Made by a program: the position numbers and the translations under genes
Notes under the pieces: model-generated
Database searches by the model: none
Told to the model about the DNA's origin: nothing
Seen by the model: only the letters and a program-made list of their open reading frames with translations
Shown: in pieces, positions 1-7,957 of the stretch
Position numbering within the stretch: the first letter of the stretch is position 1
Layout of the letters: each line of letters begins with the position of its first letter
Origin: an uncultured Bacteroidales bacterium
GTDB lineage: Bacteria; Bacteroidota; Bacteroidia; Bacteroidales; Bacteroidaceae
DNA length: 64,000 nt
Assembly: GCA_902799355.1 (NCBI GenBank)
Contig: CADCAG010000026.1
Location: forward strand, 1 to 64,000
Reading direction: 5' to 3'

Positions 1-64
1 GTTAAATGCAATAGCAGTGCGCAGCCAAAAATCTGAGAAATCTGTGAAATCTGTGGTAGAAATA
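1..64. repeat. Copy of an interspersed intergenic repeat
   Basis: The first 64 bases match 31566-31629 with only two differences. At the second site the same sequence forms the right half of an element of about 160 bp with inverted ends (ACCACAGATT / AATCTGTGGT). The left half of this copy would lie outside the window. Both copies sit just upstream of a gene. No coding capacity is seen. Confidence 0.75.
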
Positions 65-116
65 TTAGTGAAATTCGTAAGATTCGTGTTCAGAAAAAAA
101 AAGAAAGGATTAGCGT

Positions 117-227
117 ATGAAGAACAAAGAGTTTTGGAAGACGGTGATTCAGATCATCGTGACGGTGCTGACGGCACTGGGAACCACGCTGGGAGTAACC
201 AGCTGTATGGGTCACGGCCCGTTCTAA
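117..227 (+). CDS. Smalltalk-type small protein (36 aa)
   Basis: This 36-residue ORF starts MKNKEFWKTVIQ and ends CMGHGPF. It has a lysine-rich start, a hydrophobic alanine/threonine/valine stretch (about residues 9-28) and a single Cys near the end. This is the pattern I recognise from the Bacteroidetes family annotated as smalltalk protein, which has no established function. An AAAGGA ribosome binding site lies upstream and a terminator-like hairpin follows at 289-322, so it looks like a stand-alone gene. The hydrophobic stretch suggests membrane association, which is inference. A longer reading frame from 17 to 334 overlaps it but has no protein-like composition. Confidence 0.75.
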   Translation: MKNKEFWKTVIQIIVTVLTALGTTLGVTSCMGHGPF

Positions 228-288
228 AATGGAAAAATGGAGAAATAGAAAAATGGGAAAATGGAGAAAATGAAAAACTGAGAAAAAG

Positions 289-322
289 CCAGGGAAGCAG
301 TGAGTGCTCTCTGGCCTTTTTG
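289..322 (+). terminator. Terminator hairpin after the smalltalk gene
   Basis: GCCAGGGA pairs with TCTCTGGC with one mismatch, preceded by an A-rich stretch and followed by CTTTTTG. It is a plausible intrinsic terminator for the small gene at 117-227. Confidence 0.6.
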
Positions 323-382
323 TTACATCATTAGTATTATTACTGCAATTTCCGTAGGACATAAATTTTTCTAAGGGAATTC

Positions 383-414
383 TTTGGAGATTTGAAAATA
401 ATTGTATAATTTTG
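383..414 (+). promoter_or_regulatory. Bacteroidetes-type promoter
   Basis: TTTG at 383-386, 20 bases, then TAATTTTG at 407-414 fits the TTTG / TAnnTTTG pattern of the primary sigma factor in this phylum. It would start transcription near 419-421, just ahead of the structured region 416-605. Confidence 0.5.
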
Positions 415-415
415 T

Positions 416-605
416 GGCGTCGTATGGCTTCGGCCGTATTGACGCCTTTTTATTGCTCAATTCCCAGACGAACTACCACCTCGAACTACGGAATTTTAAG
501 AGCATAGTTACAGTACATGAGGAGTGCGCCATTGTGCGCAGACTTCGCGTATGTACTGTAAAGGTTGTGGTAGACCTGTCTGGGATTACGGGGGTCTGCG
601 CACTT
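416..605 (+). ncRNA. Candidate structured RNA (possibly 6S / Bacteroidales-1-like)
   Basis: The region lacks a convincing gene but contains an extended rod of nested inverted repeats: 463-469 with 578-584, 473-479 with 567-573, 508-518 with 551-561 (11 bp perfect) and 525-529 with 536-540. A large asymmetric internal loop lies on the 5' side. A competing 10-bp perfect pair joins 534-543 to 594-603 and is followed by TTTT. A small GC hairpin (416-446) precedes it. A promoter, long rod, internal bubble and hairpin-plus-T end are the architecture expected of 6S RNA, and Bacteroidales-1 RNA has been proposed to be 6S. It could instead be a long leader of the gene at 736. The structure is seen; the family assignment is inference. 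Confidence 0.4.
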
Positions 606-735
606 TTCTGTATGGGTTAGTGTAAGGGCCGGCAAAGAAGTGAAGAAACGAATAGTACACTAACTAAAATATAAAGTCGATGAATGAAAACAACAAATAA
701 CAAATAAATACAACTAACAATTAAACACACTTATT

Positions 736-3099
736 ATGAAAAAACTCTTACTTAAATCAATTCTCTTGCTATGCGCGCTAATCGTGGGTAGTAGTGCGTG
801 GGCAGCAGATGTTGTCAGTACCATTAATTTTGGTTCTGCTTCCGGTAGTACAAATGTTAACAGTGCCTCAGTATCAGGAAACGACAGCCAAGGAAATACG
901 TGGACTGTGACAACAGCAGGTACAACATCTTTTACCCCAAACGCTAGCTATGCACAGATTGGTTCTAGCAGCAAACCTGCTACAAGTATTACTTTTACAA
1001 CGACATTAGCTTCTGCCCAAACCATAAAGGCATTCAGCGCAAATTTTGGTGGATTCTCAGGTACACATGGAACGGTAACCTTAAAAGTAGGTGATACTTC
1101 TGTTGGAACAGGTTCTTTGAATGAATCAAGTGACGTTACCATAAATGCAACCAACACGACTACTTCAGGAACAGTTTTGACCGTAACAGTTACAGGAATT
1201 AGTAAGGGTGTTAAAGCGTATTATATCAGTTATACTTATGAAAATAGCACCCCTACTCATACCCTCTCTTATTCTGCCACAAATGGTAGCATTGCTGGTG
1301 TAGATGGAGGCAGTAATGCTGTGGCCAGCGGTGCAAGTGTAGCTGAAGGTGCCACAGTTACTCTTACTGCAACACCATCTGCAGGTTACGTTTTCTCAAG
1401 CTGGAGCGTAAATGGAACCGGATCAACACTGACAAGTACTAGCACTAACCCAACAACCTTTACAATGGGTACCGCAAACGCAACAGTTACTGCAAACTTT
1501 GAAGTAGACAATACTGTCGCCACTCCAACGTTCGATCCTGATGGTTCAGCTACATATACACAAGCTCAAAATGTAGCTATCTCCTGCGCTACAGACGGTG
1601 CAACGATTCACTATACAACAAATGGTAACGATCCCACGGAAAGTGATGCGACTTATTCATCTGCTGTTTCTATTACAACATCGGGTACAGTATTGAAAGC
1701 TAAGGCATTTAAAGATGGTATGACAGCTTCAGCAGTTGCTTCTGCAACTTACACTATTAAACCCAATAAACCAACAGTCACTGCTGCAGGTGCAACTGTA
1801 ACAATTACTGGTGACTCTGGTTTGGATTTCTATTATACCACTGATGGTTCTACTCCGACAAATTCTAGCACCCATTATACAGGTTCTTTCAATCTTAATG
1901 CTGATTGTACTATCAAGGCAAGAGCTTACGATAGCTATTCCAATGCAAGTGATGTATTTTCATTTACTTATACATATTTCCCATTGATTCCTAAGAATAT
2001 CAATAGTGGTTATTATGTAAAAGTTACTGATGCTAGTGACTTAGAGAACGGTGATGCGATTTTGATTGTATATGAAACAGAAGAAGTTGCAATGAGTACA
2101 ACACAGAACTCTAATAATCGCGGTAATGCTTCTGTTTCCATTTCTAATAATTCAATCAATTCACCATCCGCATCTGTTCAGAAGTTAGTCCTAGTTAAGA
2201 ATACTGAGGATATTGAAAGCACGCCTACCACTGTATATTATTTCTACACTGGTAGTGGATATTTGTATGCTGCTTCAAGTGGTAGTAATTACTTGAGAAC
2301 AGAAACCACTCCAGATAACAATGCAAGAGCTACAATAACAATATCTAATGGAGATGCAACTATTACTTTTAAAGGTACAAATACACGTAACTTGTTAAGA
2401 TATAATGATGCTTCTAATCAGAAGATTTTTAGTTGCTATGGTTCTGGTCAGAAATTAGTTCAGATTTATAAAGAGATTCCCAAGGAGCCTGAAACTCCAG
2501 TAGACAATCTTGACGGAACAATAACACTGACCACATCGGACAACATGGATGGATGGCGTACATTCTATGATGCATCACAGGACTATGAAGTAGATGGCAA
2601 CACCAAGATCTATGTTGCGAAGGAGTCTGCTACAGCAGGTGAGGTTGAGCTAACAGCTCTGGCTGCTACAAAAATTCCTGCTGGTGAGGCTGTTATTCTG
2701 AAGACTACTGATGCTAACCACGAAATGGTACTGACAGAGACTACAGGTGCCACAACACTGGGTGCCAACGTTCTTGCCGTTACCGACGGAACAAACGATG
2801 TTGACGGTTATCGTCTTGGATACAAGTCTGGAACAGGCATTGCCTTCTATAAATATGCAGCAACAGCACCTGCTGCTGGTATTGTTTACATCGACCAAGC
2901 AAATGTAAATACAGGTTCTAGTGCTCGTGACTACCTGACATTCAGCTTCGACGAAGAGAGCGAGACAACTGGCGTATCTGATGTAAGAGGTAAGATGGCA
3001 GATGGAAGAAGTGACATCTATAATCTCAATGGCCAGAAAGTGCTGAACCCAACTAAGGGTCTGTATATTGTGAATGGTAAGAAGGTAATAATCAAATAA
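736..3099 (+). CDS. Secreted multi-domain protein with InlB-like and chitobiase-type repeats
   Basis: A signal peptide (about residues 1-23, ending SSAWA) precedes a beta-rich N-terminal domain (about 24-170). A divergent InlB-type repeat follows (about 172-255, GYVFSSWSVNG), then two chitobiase/hexosaminidase C-terminal-like domains (about 258-415, HYTTNGNDPT and YYTTDGSTPT). A module at about 420-590 is shared with the neighbour at 3367. The last residues, IYNLNGQKV then GLYIVNGKKVIIK, match the conserved tail of many secreted Prevotella proteins and are probably a secretion or sorting signal. No catalytic residues are recognised; a surface or secreted adhesive role is inference. A small MKK-YINPE protein gene follows 18 bases downstream, the same order as for the next secreted gene. 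Confidence 0.75.
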   Translation: MKKLLLKSILLLCALIVGSSAWAADVVSTINFGSASGSTNVNSASVSGNDSQGNTWTVTTAGTTSFTPNASYAQIGSSSKPATSITFTTTLASAQTIKAFSANFGGFSGTHGTVTLKVGDTSVGTGSLNESSDVTINATNTTTSGTVLTVTVTGISKGVKAYYISYTYENSTPTHTLSYSATNGSIAGVDGGSNAVASGASVAEGATVTLTATPSAGYVFSSWSVNGTGSTLTSTSTNPTTFTMGTANATVTANFEVDNTVATPTFDPDGSATYTQAQNVAISCATDGATIHYTTNGNDPTESDATYSSAVSITTSGTVLKAKAFKDGMTASAVASATYTIKPNKPTVTAAGATVTITGDSGLDFYYTTDGSTPTNSSTHYTGSFNLNADCTIKARAYDSYSNASDVFSFTYTYFPLIPKNINSGYYVKVTDASDLENGDAILIVYETEEVAMSTTQNSNNRGNASVSISNNSINSPSASVQKLVLVKNTEDIESTPTTVYYFYTGSGYLYAASSGSNYLRTETTPDNNARATITISNGDATITFKGTNTRNLLRYNDASNQKIFSCYGSGQKLVQIYKEIPKEPETPVDNLDGTITLTTSDNMDGWRTFYDASQDYEVDGNTKIYVAKESATAGEVELTALAATKIPAGEAVILKTTDANHEMVLTETTGATTLGANVLAVTDGTNDVDGYRLGYKSGTGIAFYKYAATAPAAGIVYIDQANVNTGSSARDYLTFSFDEESETTGVSDVRGKMADGRSDIYNLNGQKVLNPTKGLYIVNGKKVIIK

Positions 3100-3117
3100 T
3101 CTATGGAGGACACGAAT

Positions 3118-3264
3118 ATGAAAAAGAAATATATCAATCCTGAAATGGAAATCGTAAAGCTGAAAGCTTACAATCAGTTGCTGGCAGGCTCTCCCAAGGG
3201 CATTTCTAGCGAGACTCCTTCAGAGTGGGCCGCACCAGGAATGGACGACGACATGGACTGGTAA
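3118..3264 (+). CDS. Small MKK-YINPE-type protein (48 aa)
   Basis: This 48-residue protein begins MKKKYINPEMEIVKLKAYNQ, has an LLAGSP segment, and ends in an acidic MDDDMDW. The GGAGGA at 3105-3110 places the start at 3118 rather than the in-frame ATG at 3103. Its N-terminus is clearly related to the 64-residue protein at 5750. Each follows a secreted protein with the GLYIVNGKKVIIK tail. Similar short proteins with a conserved N-terminus and variable acidic end are common in this group; I know no function. A conserved leader joined to a variable tail resembles a peptide precursor, but no maturation enzyme is nearby. Confidence 0.7.
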   Translation: MKKKYINPEMEIVKLKAYNQLLAGSPKGISSETPSEWAAPGMDDDMDW

Positions 3265-3278
3265 GAATACTAACCACA

Positions 3279-3319
3279 CCTCGAGGACTCAGGGGGACAG
3301 ACCCCGTGAGTCCTTGAGG
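3279..3319 (+). terminator. Long hairpin between the two secreted-protein modules
   Basis: CCTCGAGGACTCA (3279-3291) pairs with TGAGTCCTTGAGG (3307-3319) with one G-T pair, and the loop side adds a GGGG/CCCC pair. No T-run follows, so it may be a processing or stability hairpin or partial terminator rather than a strong terminator. Confidence 0.55.
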
Positions 3320-3366
3320 TTCACTAATAACTAAAAGTTTTACTTAATAATTTAAATCCAATCATT

Positions 3367-5688
3367 ATGAAGAAATCATTACTTATGAAAACATTCCTCC
3401 TGCTATTCGTCCTGGTAGTAGGTAGTACGTGTGCATGGGCAGGAAGTATCGTTTTTGCTGACCTAGGCCTGGATAATGGTGTACAATATACTGACCCATT
3501 TGACGGAGGTGATTTCACTGTAACATTTGGTGGTGGAGGCAACGACGGCAAATACTACGACACTGGAAGTGGTATTCGTGTATATGCTGGAGGTACCATG
3601 ACAATTGCTGCAAAAAGTGGCAATATTGCAACGATTGTTATAACGTATGCAGGAAGCAGCTATGCTCCTACTTCAAACGATGTTGTAAATGTTGGTACTT
3701 ACGATAAGAGCACACACACCTGGACTGGAGATGCTGCTACTGTAGTATTTACACGTCCTACTGGCAGTGGTCATTGGCGTGTCCAGTCAATCACTGTAAC
3801 ACTTGGTGGAACTACCACTTGTGCCACTCCGACATTTTCTCCCGCTGGAGGTCTGTACACCTCTGCACAGAATGTGACTATCAGCACTACTACTACTGGA
3901 GCGTCAATATATTATACCACAGATGGCTCTACACCGACAGCCTCTAGCACACCTTATACTGGCGCCATCGCTGTTAATGCTACAACAACCATCAAGGCTA
4001 TCGCTGTAAAGGAAGGTAACAACAATAGTACTGTAGCTTCTGCCACCTATTTAATCTTAGAGCATGCTGGTACGGAAGCTGACCCATATTCTGTGGCCGA
4101 TGCTCGTGAAGCTATTGACGCAGGTATTGGCGTTACGGATGTTTATGCCACTGGTATCGTTTCGCAAGTTGATGAGGTGAACACTGATAACCATTGGGCA
4201 ACATATTGGATTTCTGATGATGGTTCCACGACTACTCAGTTAGAGGCTTATAAGGGTAAGAATTTGAACAACACGAACTTTACTTCTACTGAGGATATTA
4301 AGGTTGGCGATGTAGTGGTTATCTATGGTTCGCTGACGAAATTTAGTTCTACATACGAATTCTCAGCAGGAAACTACTTGACATCATTGGCTCGCAAGGC
4401 TGCCCCTGAATTAGCTGCTGTTGACAATGACATTGAAATGGAGGTAACAACTGAGCGCGATGCTACAAGTCTCTTCACTGTAACTTCTGATGGTGCCATT
4501 TCTTATGAGTCTTCAGATGCTACAATTGCCAAGGTAGAAGGAGGTAAACTGAAAGCTCTGAAGCCTGGTACTGCAACTATTACTATTTCCGTTGCTCAGA
4601 CGGCCACCTATGCATCTGGTAATGTCGCAATTGAAGTAACCGTAACGACAAAGCCTGCTGTTAAACCTGCAGGTCCTGCAGATTTGTCATCTTACTCTTT
4701 GGTAACCGATGCGTCTACATTGGTTGCTGGTGACAAGATTGTTCTTGTCAATGAGAAGAATGGAAAGGTAATGGCAGGTCAGAACACAAATAATAGAGCA
4801 GAGGATGATGTTACAATTTCAGAACACTCTATTGCATCTCTGCCTTCTTCTGCTGCAGTTATTACCTTGGAAGGTTCTTCTGCTGGTTGGAATCTTAAGA
4901 CAGAAGACGGTTACCTATATGCAGCATCATCAAGTAGCAATTATTTAAAATCAAGAGCGACAGTTGGTGACGATAATGCTAAGGCTACTATTAGCATTAC
5001 GGACAATAACGCTGTTATTACTTTCCAAGGATCAAATACTCGCAACAAGATAAAGCGTAACAATTCTAGTAGTTTGTTTAGTTGTTATTCTTCTGCAGCA
5101 ACTACTGAGGATGAGTATGTTCAAATTTACCGTGTAGACAAGGCTAATACCTACGATGTTGCAATTGGTGCTACTGGTTACAAGACCTTGATTTCTGCTG
5201 TTAGTGCTTCACTGCCTGCTGGTCTGACCGCTTATAAAGCTGTTAGTGCTGGTGAGGGTAAAGTTCAGCTGACTTCTGTTCCTTCTATCAAGGCTGGTAG
5301 TGCATATGTTCTGAAAGGTACAGCATCTACGAACTACACTCTGACAGTAACTGATTCACCAGAGGATCCAACTGGCAACATTCTGGAAGTAAGTACAGAG
5401 ACAACGGGTAATGGTGTATATGTCTTGGCAAATGGTACTAGCGGCCCAGGCTTCTACAAGTGGGCCGGCGGTGCATTAGGTGCTGGTCGTGCTATTGTTC
5501 CTGCATCAGCCGTATCTAGTGCCCACGAATTCCTGGAGTTCAGTTTCGACGAGAGTGACGTTACCGCAATCGAGAATGTAGAGGTAAAGAAGGCTAATGG
5601 CCAATACTTCAACCTCGCAGGTCAGCGTGTAGCTCAGCCCACTAAGGGTCTGTATATCGTGAACGGTAAAAAAGTTATCATTAAATAA
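3367..5688 (+). CDS. Secreted multi-domain protein, partner of the gene at 736
   Basis: A signal peptide (about 1-25, ending CAWA) is followed by a glycine-rich N-terminal domain and a chitobiase C-terminal-like domain (about 150-230, YYTTDGSTPTA). Next come an OB-fold-like domain of the kind found in Bacteroidetes surface proteins (about 232-340), a bacterial Ig-like BIG_2 domain (about 345-430, GTATITISV) and a module (about 440-590, DGYLYAASSSSNYL) clearly homologous to the one in the 736 protein. The C-terminus, YFNLAGQRV then GLYIVNGKKVIIK, is the same sorting-like tail. It is likely exported to the surface or medium. The ligand is unknown. No promoter is visible between it and the previous small gene, so co-transcription is possible. 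Confidence 0.75.
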   Translation: MKKSLLMKTFLLLFVLVVGSTCAWAGSIVFADLGLDNGVQYTDPFDGGDFTVTFGGGGNDGKYYDTGSGIRVYAGGTMTIAAKSGNIATIVITYAGSSYAPTSNDVVNVGTYDKSTHTWTGDAATVVFTRPTGSGHWRVQSITVTLGGTTTCATPTFSPAGGLYTSAQNVTISTTTTGASIYYTTDGSTPTASSTPYTGAIAVNATTTIKAIAVKEGNNNSTVASATYLILEHAGTEADPYSVADAREAIDAGIGVTDVYATGIVSQVDEVNTDNHWATYWISDDGSTTTQLEAYKGKNLNNTNFTSTEDIKVGDVVVIYGSLTKFSSTYEFSAGNYLTSLARKAAPELAAVDNDIEMEVTTERDATSLFTVTSDGAISYESSDATIAKVEGGKLKALKPGTATITISVAQTATYASGNVAIEVTVTTKPAVKPAGPADLSSYSLVTDASTLVAGDKIVLVNEKNGKVMAGQNTNNRAEDDVTISEHSIASLPSSAAVITLEGSSAGWNLKTEDGYLYAASSSSNYLKSRATVGDDNAKATISITDNNAVITFQGSNTRNKIKRNNSSSLFSCYSSAATTEDEYVQIYRVDKANTYDVAIGATGYKTLISAVSASLPAGLTAYKAVSAGEGKVQLTSVPSIKAGSAYVLKGTASTNYTLTVTDSPEDPTGNILEVSTETTGNGVYVLANGTSGPGFYKWAGGALGAGRAIVPASAVSSAHEFLEFSFDESDVTAIENVEVKKANGQYFNLAGQRVAQPTKGLYIVNGKKVIIK

Positions 5689-5749
5689 TTAATGAAAAAT
5701 TAATGGATAATTAATGGTAATTAATGTTTAACTCTAAAACGAAGATTAT

Positions 5750-5944
5750 ATGAAAAAGACATATATCAATCCTGAGCTGGAAGTAGTGAAACTACAGACC
5801 ATGCAGATGTTAGCATCATCTATTGTAAACCTTGGACTCAGTGAAGAGACAATCACTGATGAAGAGAATCTGCTGTCACCAAGCTTCGATGACGAGACAT
5901 TCGACTTCGGCACCGATGGAGTGACGGACTTTGACAATTTTTGA
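5750..5944 (+). CDS. Small MKK-YINPE-type protein (64 aa)
   Basis: It begins MKKTYINPELEVVKLQTMQM and ends in a strongly acidic, Phe-rich tail (FDDETFDFG, ending DFDNF). The first 20 residues align with the 48-residue protein at 3118, while the rest differs, as in a family with conserved leader and variable end. It follows the secreted protein at 3367 by 61 bases of AT-rich DNA with repeated ATTAATGG-like words. Two terminator-like hairpins follow at 6016 and 6054. Function is unknown. Confidence 0.7.
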   Translation: MKKTYINPELEVVKLQTMQMLASSIVNLGLSEETITDEENLLSPSFDDETFDFGTDGVTDFDNF

Positions 5945-6015
5945 ATAACATATAGGGGGACAACAACCACGGCGCCGTGAGGTGCGCAGGCCCCGCAAAT
6001 ATAATTATAGTTAGT

Positions 6016-6044
6016 ATTACCTTACAATAAAGGTAATCGTTTTT
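6016..6044 (+). terminator. Intrinsic terminator
   Basis: ATTACCTT (6016-6023) pairs perfectly with AAGGTAAT (6030-6037) and is followed by CGTTTTT. It closes the transcript of the secreted-protein/small-protein modules. Confidence 0.65.
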
Positions 6045-6053
6045 CAAGCAATG

Positions 6054-6087
6054 CCCCACTGTTCGCGAGAATGGTGGGGTATTTTTT
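6054..6087 (+). terminator. Second intrinsic terminator in tandem
   Basis: CCCCAC (6054-6059) pairs with GTGGGG (6074-6079), followed by TATTTTTTC. It is a back-up to the hairpin at 6016-6037. Confidence 0.65.
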
Positions 6088-6171
6088 CACACAGATATCA
6101 CGGATAGCACAGAAAACAGGTAATAATCAAAGAAAACCATAAAAACCTTGGGCTCCTTATATATAATAATA

Positions 6172-6202
6172 GAGGTCTCCCGTGTGGAAGACCTCCTTTT
6201 TT
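6172..6202. terminator. Hairpin, probably terminator of the esterase gene
   Basis: GAGGTCT (6172-6178) pairs perfectly with AGACCTC (6189-6195). On the plus strand it is followed by CTTTTTT. On the minus strand it lies just beyond the esterase stop and is followed by a T-rich stretch, so it may work in both directions. Confidence 0.5.
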
Positions 6203-6227
6203 GGTTTTTCTTGTTTTTGTTATAAGA

Positions 6228-7475
6228 TTACTTGAACATCAGTTGGGCGAACTGGTAGAGGCTGCGACGCCATGTGTGCCACTCGTGGGCAGTGCCTGGC
6301 GACTCGTAGCCTACGGCATTCATGCCGAGCTGCTCCTTAATCTTCTTGGCAGCCTCTACGCAACCCATGTTCTCCTTGCCGCCACCGCTCATGAAGAGCA
6401 GCTTCACATTCTTGGCGAAGCCCTCAGAGGCCTTGACCTGGTCTAAATTCCATGCACCACTGCTGAAGGAGCCTACATAGGCGAACTTCTCAGGATTGGC
6501 GAGGGTAATCTCACGGGCCTGCATGCCACCCATTGACAGACCAGCGTAGGCACGATGCTGTGGGTCGGCAATGACACGGTAGTGGGTTTCTACCATGGGG
6601 ATGATGTCGTTGAAGAGGACATTCTTGAAACCTTCTGAGAAGCCACCGAAGCCACGACGGGGACCGCCCTGCCCAGGAGCACCCTGAGGACGGGGACCCT
6701 GTGGACGCTGTCCCTGAGGGCCAGCCTGTGGACGAGGACCGCCAAAGCCGAAACCTGCCTGCTCGCCAGGTTTACGGGCATTCAGACCATTGTCCATGAC
6801 AACGATGCAAGGAACAGCCTTACCCTCGGCAATCAGGTTGTCCAGAATCTGTGCGGTATGTCCCTGCTCAGCCCATCCGTACTCGTTCTCACCCATGCCA
6901 TGCTGCAAATAGAGCACGGGGAACTTCTTGGTGGGGTTGGTGAAATACTCGGCGGGCAGATAGACGTGGCAGCGACGCATCTTCTCTGTATATGTAGACC
7001 AGTAGAACACTTCGCTCATAGAACCCTGCGGCACGTTCTTCACCTGCCAGAAGTCTTCGTCGGCAGAAGGAATCTCGATACCGCTACCCCAACGGCTGGC
7101 ACCATAGAAATAGAGGCTGTTAGGATCGGGCACGGAGGCTCCGTCGATGTTCAGCTGGTAGTAGTGGAAGCCCTCGTCCTGTGGTTCTGAGGTACCCGTC
7201 CATACACCGTTCTCGTCTTTGGTCATCTCGTAGATTTTGCCTGCGATGTCCAGTCCTACGAACTTAGCATCGGGGGCCTTGATCTGTGCACGAACCATGC
7301 GCTGTGAGTTGACCATGGGGTACTGTTTGTTGTCCTGGTTACTGGTCGCAGGCTTGAAGTCTTCTGTGACATTAGTAGTTACTGAAGGAACTTTCGGATT
7401 CTCACGGGGAGCACCGAACTGTGCAGACGCTGTCAGGCATGAGAGCGCCAACAATGAAAGGAACATTTTTTTCAT
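6228..7475 (-). CDS. Secreted carbohydrate esterase, CE1 / esterase D type
   Basis: A signal peptide (about 1-18, ending TASAQ) is followed by an E-set/CBM48-like N-terminal domain (about 45-150) and an alpha/beta-hydrolase domain. The hydrolase shows the nucleophile elbow GLSMGG, an HGMGENE oxyanion-side motif and a late His in TAHEWHTW. This layout matches Bacteroidetes CE1 enzymes that remove feruloyl or acetyl groups from plant polysaccharides. The exact substrate is inference. Oddly, the domain is interrupted by a stretch of about 45 residues made almost only of G, P, Q, R and F (coded near 6640-6760). SGGGKEN stands where the family usually has an Asp-containing motif, so the catalytic acid is uncertain. 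Confidence 0.8.
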   Translation of the reverse strand: MKKMFLSLLALSCLTASAQFGAPRENPKVPSVTTNVTEDFKPATSNQDNKQYPMVNSQRMVRAQIKAPDAKFVGLDIAGKIYEMTKDENGVWTGTSEPQDEGFHYYQLNIDGASVPDPNSLYFYGASRWGSGIEIPSADEDFWQVKNVPQGSMSEVFYWSTYTEKMRRCHVYLPAEYFTNPTKKFPVLYLQHGMGENEYGWAEQGHTAQILDNLIAEGKAVPCIVVMDNGLNARKPGEQAGFGFGGPRPQAGPQGQRPQGPRPQGAPGQGGPRRGFGGFSEGFKNVLFNDIIPMVETHYRVIADPQHRAYAGLSMGGMQAREITLANPEKFAYVGSFSSGAWNLDQVKASEGFAKNVKLLFMSGGGKENMGCVEAAKKIKEQLGMNAVGYESPGTAHEWHTWRRSLYQFAQLMFK

Positions 7476-7629
7476 AAGTATATTTGATTCATGTGTTGAT
7501 AAAACTTTCTGCCCTCTTTGACGCCCCTTGTCGTCAAAAGTAAAACATCCCTACCCCATTGTTATAGAAGATTAACAGTTAAGAGGTAAGAAGGAAGAGG
7601 TCAGAAGGCAAAATACCATATAATAGGTA

Positions 7630-7660
7630 TTGCACAGTTGGCGGAAACGCCGTACCTTTG
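7630..7660 (+). promoter_or_regulatory. Bacteroidetes-type promoter in the esterase-tolC gap
   Basis: TTG at 7630-7632, exactly 20 bases, then TACCTTTG at 7653-7660: a close match to the phylum consensus. Transcription would start near 7667. No ORF with a start codon follows, so it may drive the candidate small RNA at 7667-7778. Confidence 0.65.
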
Positions 7661-7666
7661 CACCCA

Positions 7667-7778
7667 GATTTGATTACATAGGTTTTATTAAGAGTAATAA
7701 GCTTCAGATTGAAAGATAACCACATAAAGTATTTGTTTAGTTTAGTAATAAGGGCTAGCCGTGAGGTTAGCCTTTTAT
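7667..7778 (+). ncRNA. Candidate small RNA, about 110 nt
   Basis: Between the promoter at 7630-7660 and a hairpin with T-rich tail at 7753-7778 (GGCTA pairing with TAGCC, then TTTTATTA) there is no ATG. This fits a free-standing small RNA. A second, stronger hairpin at 7810-7846 could be an alternative end. Function is unknown. Confidence 0.4.
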
Positions 7779-7809
7779 TATATAATAAGGTGTAAGGGGG
7801 AAAGGAACA

Positions 7810-7846
7810 AAAACCTCTATAAAACAGGAATAAATATAGAGGTTTT
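7810..7846 (+). terminator. 12-bp perfect hairpin upstream of tolC
   Basis: AAAACCTCTATA (7810-7821) pairs perfectly with TATAGAGGTTTT (7835-7846), leaving a 13-base loop. It probably insulates the tolC-type operon from transcription started at 7667. Confidence 0.55.
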
Positions 7847-7911
7847 AGTAAATTATTTCTACCAAATCGAAAATAATCGGAAAAATATTTCTCTATTTCG
7901 TCGATATTTTC

Positions 7912-7919
7912 TACCTTTG
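7912..7919 (+). promoter_or_regulatory. Promoter -7 element of the efflux operon
   Basis: TACCTTTG at 7912-7919 lies 38 bases before the tolC start codon. A TTTC at 7888-7891 is at the right distance for a weak -33 element. It would drive the operon from 7958 onward. Confidence 0.5.
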
Positions 7920-7957
7920 CAGCGAGAAAAAGTAGAGTTAACTATAAATATAAGCAA

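Noticed and set aside
17..334. 105-codon frame overlapping the smalltalk gene
   Set aside because: It runs through the interspersed repeat, the small gene and its terminator; the 36-residue frame has the ribosome binding site and a family-like sequence.
402..620. 72-codon plus-strand frame
   Set aside because: It lies across the nested inverted repeats and its composition follows from them; a structured RNA explains the region better.
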